Source: Thereva unica
Lineage: Eukaryota > Arthropoda > Insecta > Diptera > Therevidae
NCBI GenBank assembly: GCA_949987705.1
Contig: OX465286.1
Coordinates: 17,683,676 to 17,747,675, forward strand
Direction of reading: 5' to 3'
DNA: 64,000 nt
Notes under the pieces: generated by a model
What the model saw: only the letters and a program-made list of their open reading frames with translations
What the model was told of the DNA's origin: nothing
The model's database searches: none
Program-made: the position numbers and the translations under genes
Part shown: positions 42,905-52,419 of the stretch, one piece after another
Layout of the letters: each line of letters begins with the position of its first letter
Position numbering within the stretch: the stretch's first letter is position 1

Positions 42905-43197
42905 AGTAGCACGATACTACGCGAAAGTAATTATAGGAGACACTAATGCAGAAGTAGGACAGGAACGAATCTACTACCCAACCATTGAAAAGCACAGAAG
43001 CATACATCCAGTGTGCAATGATAATGGTCGTAGACTGGTGGATTTCGTTGCTGAGGTTAGCATGATAGTGGCCAGCGCAAAATTCCAACACAGAAGAATG
43101 CACAGGGTAACCTGGAAATCTGGTCAATGCTATAGTATAGACCATATACTGATTAGGACAAGGCACAGCTCCAGCATAATAGATGTTAGAAAAAGGT
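42905..43197 (+). pseudogene. LINE endonuclease fragment (RTE-like)
   Basis: One open frame contains KVIIGDTNAEVGQE (the GDxN metal-binding motif), CNDNGRRLVDFVAEV, HRVTWKSGQ, SIDHILIRT and SSSIIDVR. The element at 50361-52066 has the same series, GDFNAKIGKE, NGNRMAEFA, KRTWTSPDG, QIDHVLVYT and SSILDVRSF. Both flanks are unrelated sequence, so this is an isolated fragment. Confidence 0.75.
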
Positions 43198-43612
43198 AAT
43201 CCCCCCTTTTGTTGGGCATTATTTTGAATTAGAAATGACGCCATACAGCTAATAGTATTCTACTTTTCATATCCTTTCATTTGATATCCATACCGAATAG
43301 TGTTGTAAAGAAAAAGGTAGTCCGCCATTTTGTGTTGGCCGTTAATAATATTCTATTGACACACCCTTTCATTTGATACCCATCGGATAACGAAGCTGCA
43401 AACACTAATATTGATGAGGAGTAGGCTAAACTAAGGGCCTCACTAATGGAAGCCTAGGTTATGAAACACGAGCAACATGGCAAGATCGTTTCGATGAAGA
43501 GGGTGCTAGAGTAACTACAAATAAGAATGGCGGGTAAAGCGTTTGCTAATTGTGTAACACTCTCAAAATTGCTGCCTAACGCGAGGACTCTAGACACAGT
43601 CGCCGCCTTCTG
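43198..43612. other. Unannotated DNA
   Basis: No gene. Two diverged copies of a CTTTCATTTGATATCCATA motif occur near 43274 and 43364. Confidence 0.4.
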
Positions 43613-43777
43613 ATGGCGCGGGTTCGTTGCTCAGTCATACTATACGCAGGGATAATGTGGACAGCATCCTTGAACACGATGATTAACCGGACAGCTGCAT
43701 ACAGACTAAACGCGTTTAGCGCGTTCTGCGCATATAGAACCCCGTGCAATGATGTAGCATGCATGATAGCGAGATGA
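43613..43777 (+). pseudogene. R1/I-type LINE post-RT fragment
   Basis: A 54-codon frame reads MARVRCSVILYAGIMWTASL then AAYRLNAFSAFCAYRTPCND and ends VACMIAR-stop. This matches the post-RT region of R1/I-type LINEs, which has SVLLYG-x-W followed by a VQR...AYRT-S-x-AA-x-VIAG block. Downstream sequence to about 43990 may be more of the same element but is not open. Confidence 0.6.
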
Positions 43778-44100
43778 TCCCTGGTAAGAGAAGGCATGCA
43801 TCTCTAAGATCCTAAATGTCTGTTAAGGGTCGCTCGATCCACAGTCGTGCAAGATGGTGAGTTACAAAGAACGACCTCCGACGTAGTTCTTAAGTGGACA
43901 TTGAAGGATATAGAAATCACCTCCATTCTTTCAAGCACGATATCACACCGCTGGGTCCGGCATACATGTATCTCGGGATAACGCAAAGCACACGTTTTTG
44001 TTTATTGTGTGATGTTCGGCGTATATAGAGCGAAACTAGAGGCAATGGCCGAGGCAACACAGTGGTCAGGAAGGGACCCTCCAATATGAATAGAGAAGCA

Positions 44101-44422
44101 CTTATCTCAGTACCGTCATTCCTGACTATTGTACATTGGTTCCCGGGCTAAATGGTCCCAATACCCACTTTACTCTGAAGCTTCCGATACTGCACTGAAG
44201 TCACCGTCAAGTCACGGATATGTGTGGGACTATGTGGTTTCTGTTTCTACTTGACAATATTACTGCGCATAGAACGGTGTTAATTTTATCCGTGCTCCCT
44301 ATCCGACAAGACCCCAAATATCCTGGAGAGAAGAACTATGACTTTGATTCTAGTAAAGTGGGTATTGGGACCATTTAGCCTGGGAACCAATATACAGTCA
44401 GGAATGACGGTACTGAGATAGG
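44101..44422. mobile_element. 322-bp TIR element
   Basis: TTATCTCAGTACCGTCATTC at the left and GAATGACGGTACTGAGATAG at the right begin inverted repeats of about 72 bp, continuing through GGGCTAAATGGTCCCAATAC and CCACTTTACT with few mismatches. The 175-bp interior is non-coding. GAGAAG occurs just outside both ends, a possible TSD, but it is offset by two bases on each side. Confidence 0.75.
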
Positions 44423-45139
44423 ACGAGAAGGTGAAAAAACGGCAACACAAACACCCAAGCAAAAGTGTTTAGGATGTTTTATAGAAACCGAGTAGTAAGT
44501 TGCCTAAACTTAGACCGGAATAGCTTTTACCAAAAGTTCAAACCAGTGGTCTTGGTAAGTTCATCTTAGCAAGAGACTTTTAATGAGAAATATTTAATGT
44601 TTTTTTTCAGTTAAGAGGAAATGAAACTATAATAATAATAATAACAATAACAATATTCGTAAGCGATAATTCTTATAAACACCTCCCTACCTTGTTTCTT
44701 CCTCATTTAAATCATAACGAAAGTTCTTGGTAAAATTATTGTATTCCTCCCTCCATAGCGAAAAGTGTAATATAACAAAACCAAACTACCAGGAAGTTAT
44801 TACCCAAAATAATTTGACCAAAAAAAAAAAACACCATTCGCTCCTTCCCAAAGCACACACATACTCTGTTCCTATGTACCAGCCAATGTTTAATGCAGAG
44901 AGAAAGGCACCAAAGATGTATGTAGAACTTTATTATATGTCATAAAGAATTTATAAGTGCAAGGAAAGTGGAGAGAAAGTGTGGGCTTGAAATTTATTAT
45001 ATAAACAAGATGAAACAAATTACTCCCATTGGTGCAATTTCAACTAAATTTTAAGCCCTACCCCATAAATACACGTTAAATAAACTTAACGAAAACATCT
45101 TTCAATTTTTTTTTGTATCTAAAATTCTAAATGATAAAA
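44423..45139. other. Unannotated AT-rich DNA
   Basis: No gene is supported. (ATA)n-like sequence occurs near 44631-44655. Confidence 0.45.
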
Positions 45140-46960
45140 ACAATTAGGTTAGGTTAGATATGGCTGAGCTGTTGGTTTGAGCTCATACACTTAGGCCAAA
45201 GAGTAGGGTCTATTGTGATGCCATAGTGATCCCACTTTAAACCTGATGTTCAAGTGTCGTTTCTTCGCTAGACCATCTCGAGGAAGTAATAAATCTTCTA
45301 AGTTGAGGCATCCCAATATTGCCGATCTCTGCAAGCGTGCTTAGAAAGGGCTCACCAAATAAGGTTAGTCTTCTTCTGCTTAGGGCTGGGCAGTGACAGA
45401 GGAGATGAAGTACACTTTCCTCCTCGTCCGGGTTCTTACAACTTCTGCAAAAATCGTAGGTCTCAAGATCTAAGCGGGTCGCATGCGTACCTATCAGACA
45501 GTGTCCGGTCAACACTCCCACTATAGCTGAGAGGTCTTGTCTACCAAAGCTCAGCAGCGAGGTGGTCCGCCTGAGATCATAAGAGGGCCAGGTTAATTTG
45601 GCCACAGCGCATTTATTAAATTCTCTCCAATGCTTTTCTGCTTGTTGCATTGTGTGCTGTTTGCATTGGAGTTTAAAAGTGGCCCAAGGCATACCAACTC
45701 TTTCCTTTCCTGGAAGGAGAGTAGCGGTCGTCCCTTTCCTAGCCAGTTCGTCAGCTTTACAATTTCCCTCTATATTTCGGTGACCGGGCCATACGAGGAG
45801 GGTCCTGAACTGTTGAGCCATCTCGTTAAGAGATCTGCGACATTCAGAGGTTGTTCTAGAGCTGTTTGTGCAAGAGCGCAGGGCTTTCAGAGCTGCTTGA
45901 CTATCTGAGAAGATGTAGACAGTCCGATTCCTGTCGCCTTGCCGGTTGATTAGTAAAACAGCTTCATGTATAGCTAGAACCTCCGCTTGGTATACACTAC
46001 AGTGATCGGGTAGTCGGAAAGAGACTTCAATCCCAAGCTCTGGAGAAAAGACTCCTCATCCTACTCGACATTCGAGTTTAGAGCCATCAGTAAAGAAGTT
46101 TGTGGCACCCTGAAAACTGTATGATCTGTTTCTCCATTCACAGCGTGAAGGGATGTGCACTCCGTATTTGCCCGTGACGATAATCTCGGGTATGCAGAAG
46201 TCCGTTTTGGTGGGGATGGTACCAGAGTTCAAAACCTTAGTGTGTTCTCTCCTGATTCCGGTCCAAAAACCAGATTCTTTTATTCTAAGGGCTGCGATGG
46301 TAGCGCTTTCCCTAGTCACAAGATTCAAAGGCGGTGGCAATAACATAACATTTAAGGCATCTGTAGGAGTGGAGCGAAGTGCACCTGTTATGCATAACTC
46401 CGCACATCTTTGTACTTTTTGTATTTTGTTTAGCACGGTTGATTTACTCAGGGTTGGCCACCATACTAAGACCCCGTAAAGGAGAAGTGGGCGGACAATC
46501 GCTGTGTAGATCCATCGTACTATGTTAGGGGAGAAGCCCCATTTCTTCCCAATGGATTTTTTGCAGGTGAAAAGCGCTATGTTCGCTTTCTTAATGCGCT
46601 CTTCTGTATTTTCATTCCAGAGGAGTTTCTTGTCCAGAATTACTCCCAGGTATTTGGCACTGTTGCCAATTTTGAGCCTAACATTGTCAAGCCGGGGGGG
46701 GGGGGGGTGTTAAAGGTGGGGTTTTATACATTCTTGTAAAGAGGACCAGTTCCGTTTTTACTGGGTTAACGCTGAGTCCGCGGGTGGCAGTCCAGCTTGA
46801 TAGGGTTTGTAACGCCGCCTCCATGAGATCACAGAGGAGTTGAGGGAATTTGCCTTTTGTGATGATAGCAACGTCATCCGCGTATGCCAGGACGTGATGG
46901 CCCCCTGCCTCCATGCGTCGCAACAGCTGGTTCATAGTTAGAACCCATAGAAGCGGGTAA
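45140..46960 (-). mobile_element. I/LOA-like LINE with RNase H, 5' truncated
   Basis: From 5' to 3' on the minus strand: RT from the PLLW block onward (46687-46960), post-RT region, a complete RNase H domain, a C-terminal zinc-binding motif, a stop at 45237, a ~90-bp 3' UTR and a tail reading CTAACCTAACCTAA (45144-45157). An RNase H after the RT is characteristic of I, R1-related and LOA-type LINEs. It is related to the fragment at 13312-14433. Confidence 0.85.
45237..46691 (-). pseudogene. LINE post-RT, RNase H and zinc-knuckle region
   Basis: The frame is open except for one TGA at 46056-46058. The post-RT part has AKYLGVILDKKLLWNENTEE and VRPLLLYGVLVWW. The RNase H domain shows all four catalytic acids: FFTDGSKLE (Asp), YQAEVLAI (Glu), FSDSQAAL (Asp) and GNCKADELA (Asp). 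The C-terminus has CRSC followed by HLLCHC, a zinc-binding motif. The TGA lies two residues after the first RNase H strand, in a position where a Trp codon would fit. It would remove the RNA strand of the hybrid during reverse transcription. Confidence 0.85.
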
Positions 46961-46986
46961 ATACGATAATATGATATGATATACAA
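46687..46986 (-). pseudogene. LINE RT palm fragment ending in a G14 frameshift
   Basis: Contains PLLWVLTMNQLLRRMEAGG, LAYADDVAII (catalytic pair) and SSWTATRGLSVNPVKTELVL. It then runs into a 14-base G tract at 46694-46707 (C on the coding strand), after which the reading frame continues in another register as LDNVRLKIGNSAKYLG. The frameshift thus coincides with the homopolymer. Residues before PLLW come from flanking sequence. Confidence 0.8.
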
Positions 46987-47534
46987 GGACTATGAAATGT
47001 TACATCAAACCACTTAAACCCATAAAAATAATGTTGATAACAGGACAATGTTCAATTGCAGAGAGTTTAACGTGTTTCGATGAAAATGTAATTAACTAAA
47101 AAAAAAATACATTATTTCTCAGTCTAAAAATCCTTTGAGGGTAAATTGAGGAGAAGTAGAAGCAAGAAAACCAAAAACCATCATTTTTTGAATTAACACA
47201 TACCTTTTTTTGGCGAATTTATAAAAGGACCCAAAATTCAGCTGATGATGACTTTCACTTGCGAAATGCACGCATAAAATATTTTTTCTTCCTTTTTTTG
47301 CAAATTTAATTTATTTTTTTTTATTCACACATTTAAATTCACATCACTCTGAAAGTAAAAAGAAAAAAAAAACAAAAAGTTTATAAAATATATTGACTAA
47401 ATTTTAAAAAGATAAATATATGTATATATTTTTTAAAAATTAATTTATGATAAAAAATATAATCCAACTGATAACTGATAACAAATCTAAGCAAGGCGGA
47501 CTAGCTACCCTCTGTAGCAATGTGCCACGATTAA
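46987..47534. other. Unannotated AT-rich DNA
   Basis: No gene is supported; A- and T-rich tracts dominate. Confidence 0.45.
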
Positions 47535-48375
47535 GGCTTTCTGCATTCCCTTGTGGTATGGTTCCAGTCGTATCTAGCCGACAGAACCTACCAAGTTCTA
47601 TTCCGCGGAGTCGAATCTAAAACCATCGAAGCGACCTCTGGTGTTCCGCAAGGCAGTCATCTTGGCCCTCTTCTTTTTATTTTATCAATTGACTATATTG
47701 TTACCCTGCTAAGGCACTGTAAAATCCTTATTTATGCTGATGACATCAAACTGTATCGCCACATAAGGAGTATAGAGGATTGCAAACTTCTGCTAGCAGA
47801 CCTAAACACCTTCTATTCTTGGTGTTCCAACAACAACCTGGTCCTTAATATTAGTAAATGTGAGATCATGACTTTTATGATTATACTTTTTTCGACAACA
47901 AGGTCTCCCGCGCTAACTCTGTAATCAATCTAGGGGTGAGATTAGAAGGTAAGTTGGATCTATCCACCCACATCAATTATATCTCCTCAAAGGACAATTC
48001 AGTCCTGGGATTTATAAAAAGATGGTCAAAGGAATTTAACAACCCTCTCATAACTAAATACTTGTACATATCCTTGGCTAGGCCTTTGTTTGAATACGCC
48101 TCCCAGGTATGGTCTCCTTACTATTCCTCTCATGTTGGCAGAATCGAATCGGTTCAAAGGAAGTTCGTCCGGTTTGCACTCAGCCACCTCCCGTGTGATA
48201 ACCCACTTATTCTTCCGCCTTATGAGAGTAGACTTAAATTACTCAACTTAAGCTCTCTCCGTAAGCGTTGCGAGGTCGCTGACTTTATATTCGTTCATCG
48301 GTTGATGAGCGGCAAGGTGGACTCTAATACGAATTATGGCATGTTCGAGCCGGTTAATCACATGCTCATACACCA
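47535..48375 (+). mobile_element. Second copy of the Jockey-like LINE, degraded
   Basis: Starts within the RT (VWFQSYLADRTYQVLFRG) and ends near 48375, where homology to the 25288-27828 protein stops at VNHMLI. It lacks about 26 residues present in the other copy (between KVDS and NTNYG), has a frameshift near 47870-47935 and lacks a 3' UTR. Confidence 0.85.
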
Positions 48376-48457
48376 GTGTGACGGGTACTGGTGGTCGCCT
48401 TATTGGCAGATGCCGATTTTCGATTCGCTGGGGTTCTATTTCGGCCGCGTCAGCTAG
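47553..48457 (+). pseudogene. Jockey-like RT fragment (two frames)
   Basis: Frame one (47553-47924) has GVPQGSHLGPLLF and LIYADDIKLY; frame two (47936-48457) has LSTHINYISSKDNSVLGFIK and EYASQVWSPYY, and its last ~27 codons run past the element into unrelated sequence. Relative to the intact copy most differences are single substitutions, so the two insertions come from closely related source elements. Confidence 0.85.
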
Positions 48458-48947
48458 TTATCTTTTGCCACTGGCTAAGCCGTAGCGCCAGGGCTTTTAG
48501 TTTTTGGAAGTCTTTCTGTAGTGATTCCACCGTCGGTTTGCGGGCTCTTTCAGCCCGAACCGCGGACGCGTTAGACGAGTTGTGTGGAAAGGCTTCCCAC
48601 ACGTAATCAGCAGTTTCTACTCGCTCCCTCAACGGCCTATTCTTTAGAGGCGCCAGCGAGACCTGGATCATCTGTGGGAGGCGTTTCTCCTACAATCTAA
48701 GCTCCTCCGTGACAACTCGGGTATTGCGGGCCAAAGCTCGAAAGGAGTGGAGGAAGTCGGAGGGCTTCCTGTATCCTGGTTCTTGAGCGTGGGTGCTGTG
48801 GGTCCAAAAAACCCGAAAAATTAAATTTGCCGAAATGGCTTCGGCATTAGACGGGCCTGGTTTCGGCCCTTTCGCAGCCATTTGTATATATGATATTGAG
48901 TCTCCAGCTGACGCCTTTAAGCGGTTAATCGGTTTGAGCATGTTCAT
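48376..48947 (-). pseudogene. Ty3/gypsy gag fragment
   Basis: Two minus-strand frames in the same register (48690-48947 and 48450-48671) are separated by a TAG at 48690-48692. Motifs are GYRKPSDFLHSFRALARNT, VVTEELRL, then KRLPQMIQVSLAP, RVETADYVWEAF, NASAVRAERARKPTVES and LQKDFQKLKALALRLSQ. This matches the capsid region of arthropod gypsy-type gags, where a Trp is expected at the TAG. The N-terminus looks shortened. The CCHC knuckle is missing: downstream sequence belongs to the Jockey-like copy. Confidence 0.7.
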
Positions 48948-49500
48948 ACGGATATTGTGAGACCACTTCCGGCATCTCGAGGATACTCGAACATCCTTGC
49001 AATCGTAGACCGGTTTACGAGATGCCCAGAAGCCTACGGGATATTAACGCTTCAACAGCGGCCAAGTACTTTGTCACTGATTCCATCCCACCAATCGGGG
49101 CTCCTCTCGAAATCACACTTCAGATCAGGATACACAGTTCGTATCCCAACTGTTTAATAAAGTTGTCAAAATAATCGTTAATCGGTGAATTAGGACAACC
49201 GCCTACCATCCCATCCGATGGTTGAACGGTCCCATCGACAACTTAAAGCTACTTTAATGGCAAGGGACAACACTATTCATTGGAGTTACCCTTTATCTTA
49301 CTTGGCATTCATGCGGCAATTAAATCTGACTTGCAATGCTCACCGGCAAAGCTCCTCTATGGTCAGAATCTTAGACTGCCCAATTCAATTTCCATCCCAT
49401 CGGATGAAAATCCAATCGAGCACTCAGAATTTTTCACTTGCCTTCGCTCGCATGCATGCAGGAACTTAAAGGCAATGCATTCTAGACAACCCAGTGAGAA
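48938..49500 (+). pseudogene. Ty3/gypsy integrase core fragment
   Basis: Frame one reads HTDIVRPLPASRGYSN and ILAIVDRFTRCPEA, the first catalytic Asp region of retroviral-type integrases. After frame changes, MVERSHRQLKATLMA near 49218 is the block with the catalytic Glu, followed by LPFILLGIHAAIKSDLQCSP and AKLLYGQNLRLP. The segment between the first and last catalytic residues is shortened and out of frame. It is on the opposite strand to the neighbouring gag fragment. No LTRs were recognised. Confidence 0.75.
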
Positions 49501-49865
49501 GAATGTTTATGTGCTCCAATTGCGAAAGTAACGACGATGCCCGAGATTGCAGCCACTTCAACAGCAGCAGGGGCATGTCCCCTCACTTGCGGGAAAATAT
49601 GACTTGCCTGGGAAACTAGATAGCGAAGTTGAGGTTTGACAAGAGATGAAGATCATCACATAGTGACAGTCGGCATCTCAGTAATAGCCGAGGGCGACGT
49701 AAGACCTACACTCCAGCCGATACATCGCCAGGGTGTTGGTATCACCGAAAGTTCGGCAATAAAGCTAAGTGTTGCCATTATAAGGAAAGAAGTAGACCTA
49801 TAGAGCGTACGGACATTCCTCGTTTTGGATCACCCCGTTATAAGTGATTTTTCTTCCAGGACTCA
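49501..49865. other. Unannotated DNA, possibly gypsy pol remnant
   Basis: Directly downstream of the integrase fragment; no clear frame or motif. Confidence 0.35.
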
Positions 49866-49935
49866 CAAAGGGTACAGGTGTTTCAAAGAGCTTTGACATC
49901 AATAAACAAATCAAGTGGTCTTGAGAGAGTCCACG
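49866..49935 (+). pseudogene. Short fragment of the 32900-34640 LINE family
   Basis: AGGACTCACAAAGGGTACAG, GTGTTTCAAAGAGCTTTGAC and ATCAATAAACAAATCAAGTG match 33037-33090 at the DNA level. Confidence 0.6.
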
Positions 49936-49944
49936 ACAGAAATC

Positions 49945-50045
49945 AAGGAGAATGAGCGAGCTTGTGGAATTGTGATTGAGAATATAATTGAAGGGTGGTA
50001 ATATAAAAAGGTACTAAAAGGGTAATAAAAACGTCATAACCATAA
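49945..50045 (+). repeat. GGTAATAAAAG-family repeat, type I
   Basis: TTGTGGAATTGTGATTGAGA, ATATAATTGAAGGGTGGTAA, AAAAGGGTAATAAAAACGTC, in the order seen in the 106-bp units at 14557-14965. A second partial unit (TATGGAATTGTAATTAAAA) begins near 50068. Confidence 0.75.
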
Positions 50046-50374
50046 AAGAACGATAATAAGCGTGCCTATGGAATTGTAATTAAAACTATAAATCAGCCCG
50101 TATAATTTGGACTTTTAAACAAGCAGATTTACACTGCTCGCCACTTGTGGTGACTTGACACTCTCACATCAAATGGAAACAGCTTTTTGTCGCGCCGACT
50201 CTACTTTAAGATGCACTTCCCACTGACCACCAAAATGCCATCGTCCTGTCATCTGGCCACCTTTCGAAGCACAACTCAAGAATTAGCCCCCAAGGGTTTA
50301 CTACTAGACCAAATGTGGACTTCCAGTTTTCGATTAAAGTTTCTTAAGCAATTCTATATATAACGTTCATCATT

Positions 50375-51067
50375 GTGCACGCGCCTACAGAAGAAAAACC
50401 AGAAAAAGAAAAAGATGACTTCTATGAAACTCTTGGGGTGACCTATGACCAAATCCCTTCTTACGACATGAAAATCGTATTAGGGGACTTTAATGCTAAA
50501 ATAGGTAAGGAACCATATTATTACCCTTACGCTGGCAAGTTCTCGTTGCATGAGGATTCAAACGATAACGGGAACAGAATGGCCGAATTTGCTATCGCAA
50601 GAAGTTTGTCAATAGCTAGCACCTGGTTTAACCATAAGAATATACACAAAAGGACATGGACATCACCAGATGGCAGGCACCATAACCAAATTGACCATGT
50701 TCTAGTTTACACTAGGCATGGAAGCAGCATACTGGATGTAAGAAGTTTCCGAGGAGCGAATGTAGACACCGATCACTATCTAGTTGTTGGGAAAATGAGG
50801 ACGAAAAAACTAGCGACAATAAATAGAAGAAACAATGATAGACAAATAAAGTGGAATATAGAAAAATTAAGAAATGTAGAATCAAAACAACAGTATGAAA
50901 TTATGTTAACAGAAAAGCTTGAGCAAATAACAAGGAGTCTGGAAATGGAAACTGATCTGAACCTGTTGTGGAACTCTATAAAAGAAAAAATTATAGAAAC
51001 GAAGAACGGTGTATTAGGCACACAAAACCACGAAAAAAGGAGACATTGGTTTGATAATCACAAGTGA
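50375..51067 (+). pseudogene. RTE-like endonuclease C-terminal half and linker
   Basis: 230 codons. HAPTEEKPEKEKDDFYETL opens the surviving part; IVLGDFNAKIG holds the GDFN motif, NIHKRTWTSPDGRHHNQIDH carries the Asp-His region, and NVDTDHYLVVGKM is the SDH-like motif with Asp and His present. A charged linker follows to RRHWFDNH, where the linker normally leads into the RT. The frame stops at 51067 at the deletion junction. Confidence 0.8.
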
Positions 51068-51074
51068 GAATACG

Positions 51075-52040
51075 AGGTTGTAACTCAACCAATTTTCCTC
51101 AAGAATCGGGTCTGCGACAAGGAGATGCAATCTCACCAATACTTTTTAACATTGCTCTCGAAGCAATAATGAGAGAAACACAACTTAATGGAGCAAATAG
51201 CAATAGCATAATAGCATCTTCACAAGGAACATCCAGATACTAGCCTTCGCAGATGATATAGTCATAATTGGACGCAAAGCACAAGAGGTAAAGGAAACCT
51301 TTTTCATTATTGTAGAAAGCTCAGCAAAGTTCAATCTACGAGTAAATGACACAAAAACAAAATATATGATCGTATCAAAACAAGGACATCGGCTAGGACG
51401 AAGTATCAGCCTTGGCGATCATATTGTGGAAATTGTAGAAAACTTTATCTACTTAGGGACAATGCTTACTGCACAAAACCATATAAAGGACGACATCCAT
51501 AGACGCATCGTAGCCGCAAATAAAACCTATTTCGCACTAGTCCCGGTCTTTAAAAACAAAGAAATTTCAAGACAATGCAAAATCAGACTATACAAAACGT
51601 TAATCCGCCCAGTTCTATGCTATGGGTCTGAGGCTTGGACATTGACCCAACAAACAGAAAACCAGCTTAAAATCTTCGAAAGGAAGATCTTAAGAAGAAT
51701 ATTTGGTGCTGTAAGGGTTAACCAAAACGAATGGCGCATTAAGACAACTGAGGAACTTCAAAAAATGTATGACAAAATAAACATATCTACATACATAAGA
51801 TTGAACAGACTGCGATGGCTTGGACAGGTTCTACGGGCTCCAGAAGAAAGAATGCTAGCCAGGATTTTTAATGGAAAACCATCTGGAAGAAGAAGAGTAG
51901 GACGACCAAGAAATAGGTGGATGGATGACGTACTAGAAGATATACGAAAACTTCGTATATCAAACTGGAGAGAGCTAGCAAGACGTAGAGAAGACTGGAA
52001 GAGGAGACTTCAAGAGGACCGAGTCCTGCAAGGACTGTAG
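51075..52040 (+). pseudogene. RTE-like RT palm and post-RT region
   Basis: Begins with sequence reading ESGLRQGDAISPILFNIALE (51100-51170), then a frameshift, ILAFADDIVIIG (51238-51275) and the 224-codon frame 51366-52040: FIYLGTMLTAQNHIKDDIHR, IRLYKTLIRPVLCYGSEAWT, FERKILRRIFGAV, LNRLRWLGQVLRA and GRRRVGRPRNRWMDDVLED. The RGRPRxRW box is the typical C-terminal end of this LINE group. The N-terminal third of the RT is absent. Confidence 0.8.
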
Positions 52041-52419
52041 CGCCATTTAAGAAGAAGAAGAAGAAGCAATTCTACCAGATATCGATTTTAATTAGCAAAA
52101 AGTTAAGGCTATTTAATATTGGTGTATTCTTCTATGGGGGGCGAACGGCTAACAAAGACCTCGGAAAGTGGTGGCACCCGATTTGTCACTTCTGTCAAGA
52201 CCCGAGAAAAGTCACTGCATACGAACACCTAGCAGACCTGTTAGCAAGTCCTAATCCCACCTCCCCGCGATGCCCCCTGGGGTACTTCTTCGGAAGGAGC
52301 TGACGGGAGACGGGCAAATGGCGAGCTCTCTGCGCCACAAAACAGAGTTTTAAGTCGGTTGGGCTGAGGGTTAGCAACCCGCTCCCATAAAAAACACCAT
52401 TGCTACGAATGGGCAAACA

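Larger units (their letters stand above)
50361..52066 (+). mobile_element. RTE-like LINE family B with large internal deletion, (GAA)n tail
   Basis: Holds the second half of an endonuclease and the C-terminal half of an RT; sequence in between (fingers and first catalytic block) is missing. It ends with a stop at 52040 and (GAA)n at 52051-52066. The 5' end starts inside the endonuclease at about 50361. Confidence 0.8.

Noticed and set aside
45144..45157. A telomeric repeat array
   Set aside because: Fewer than three TTAGG units, located exactly at the 3' end of a LINE, so it is a LINE tail.
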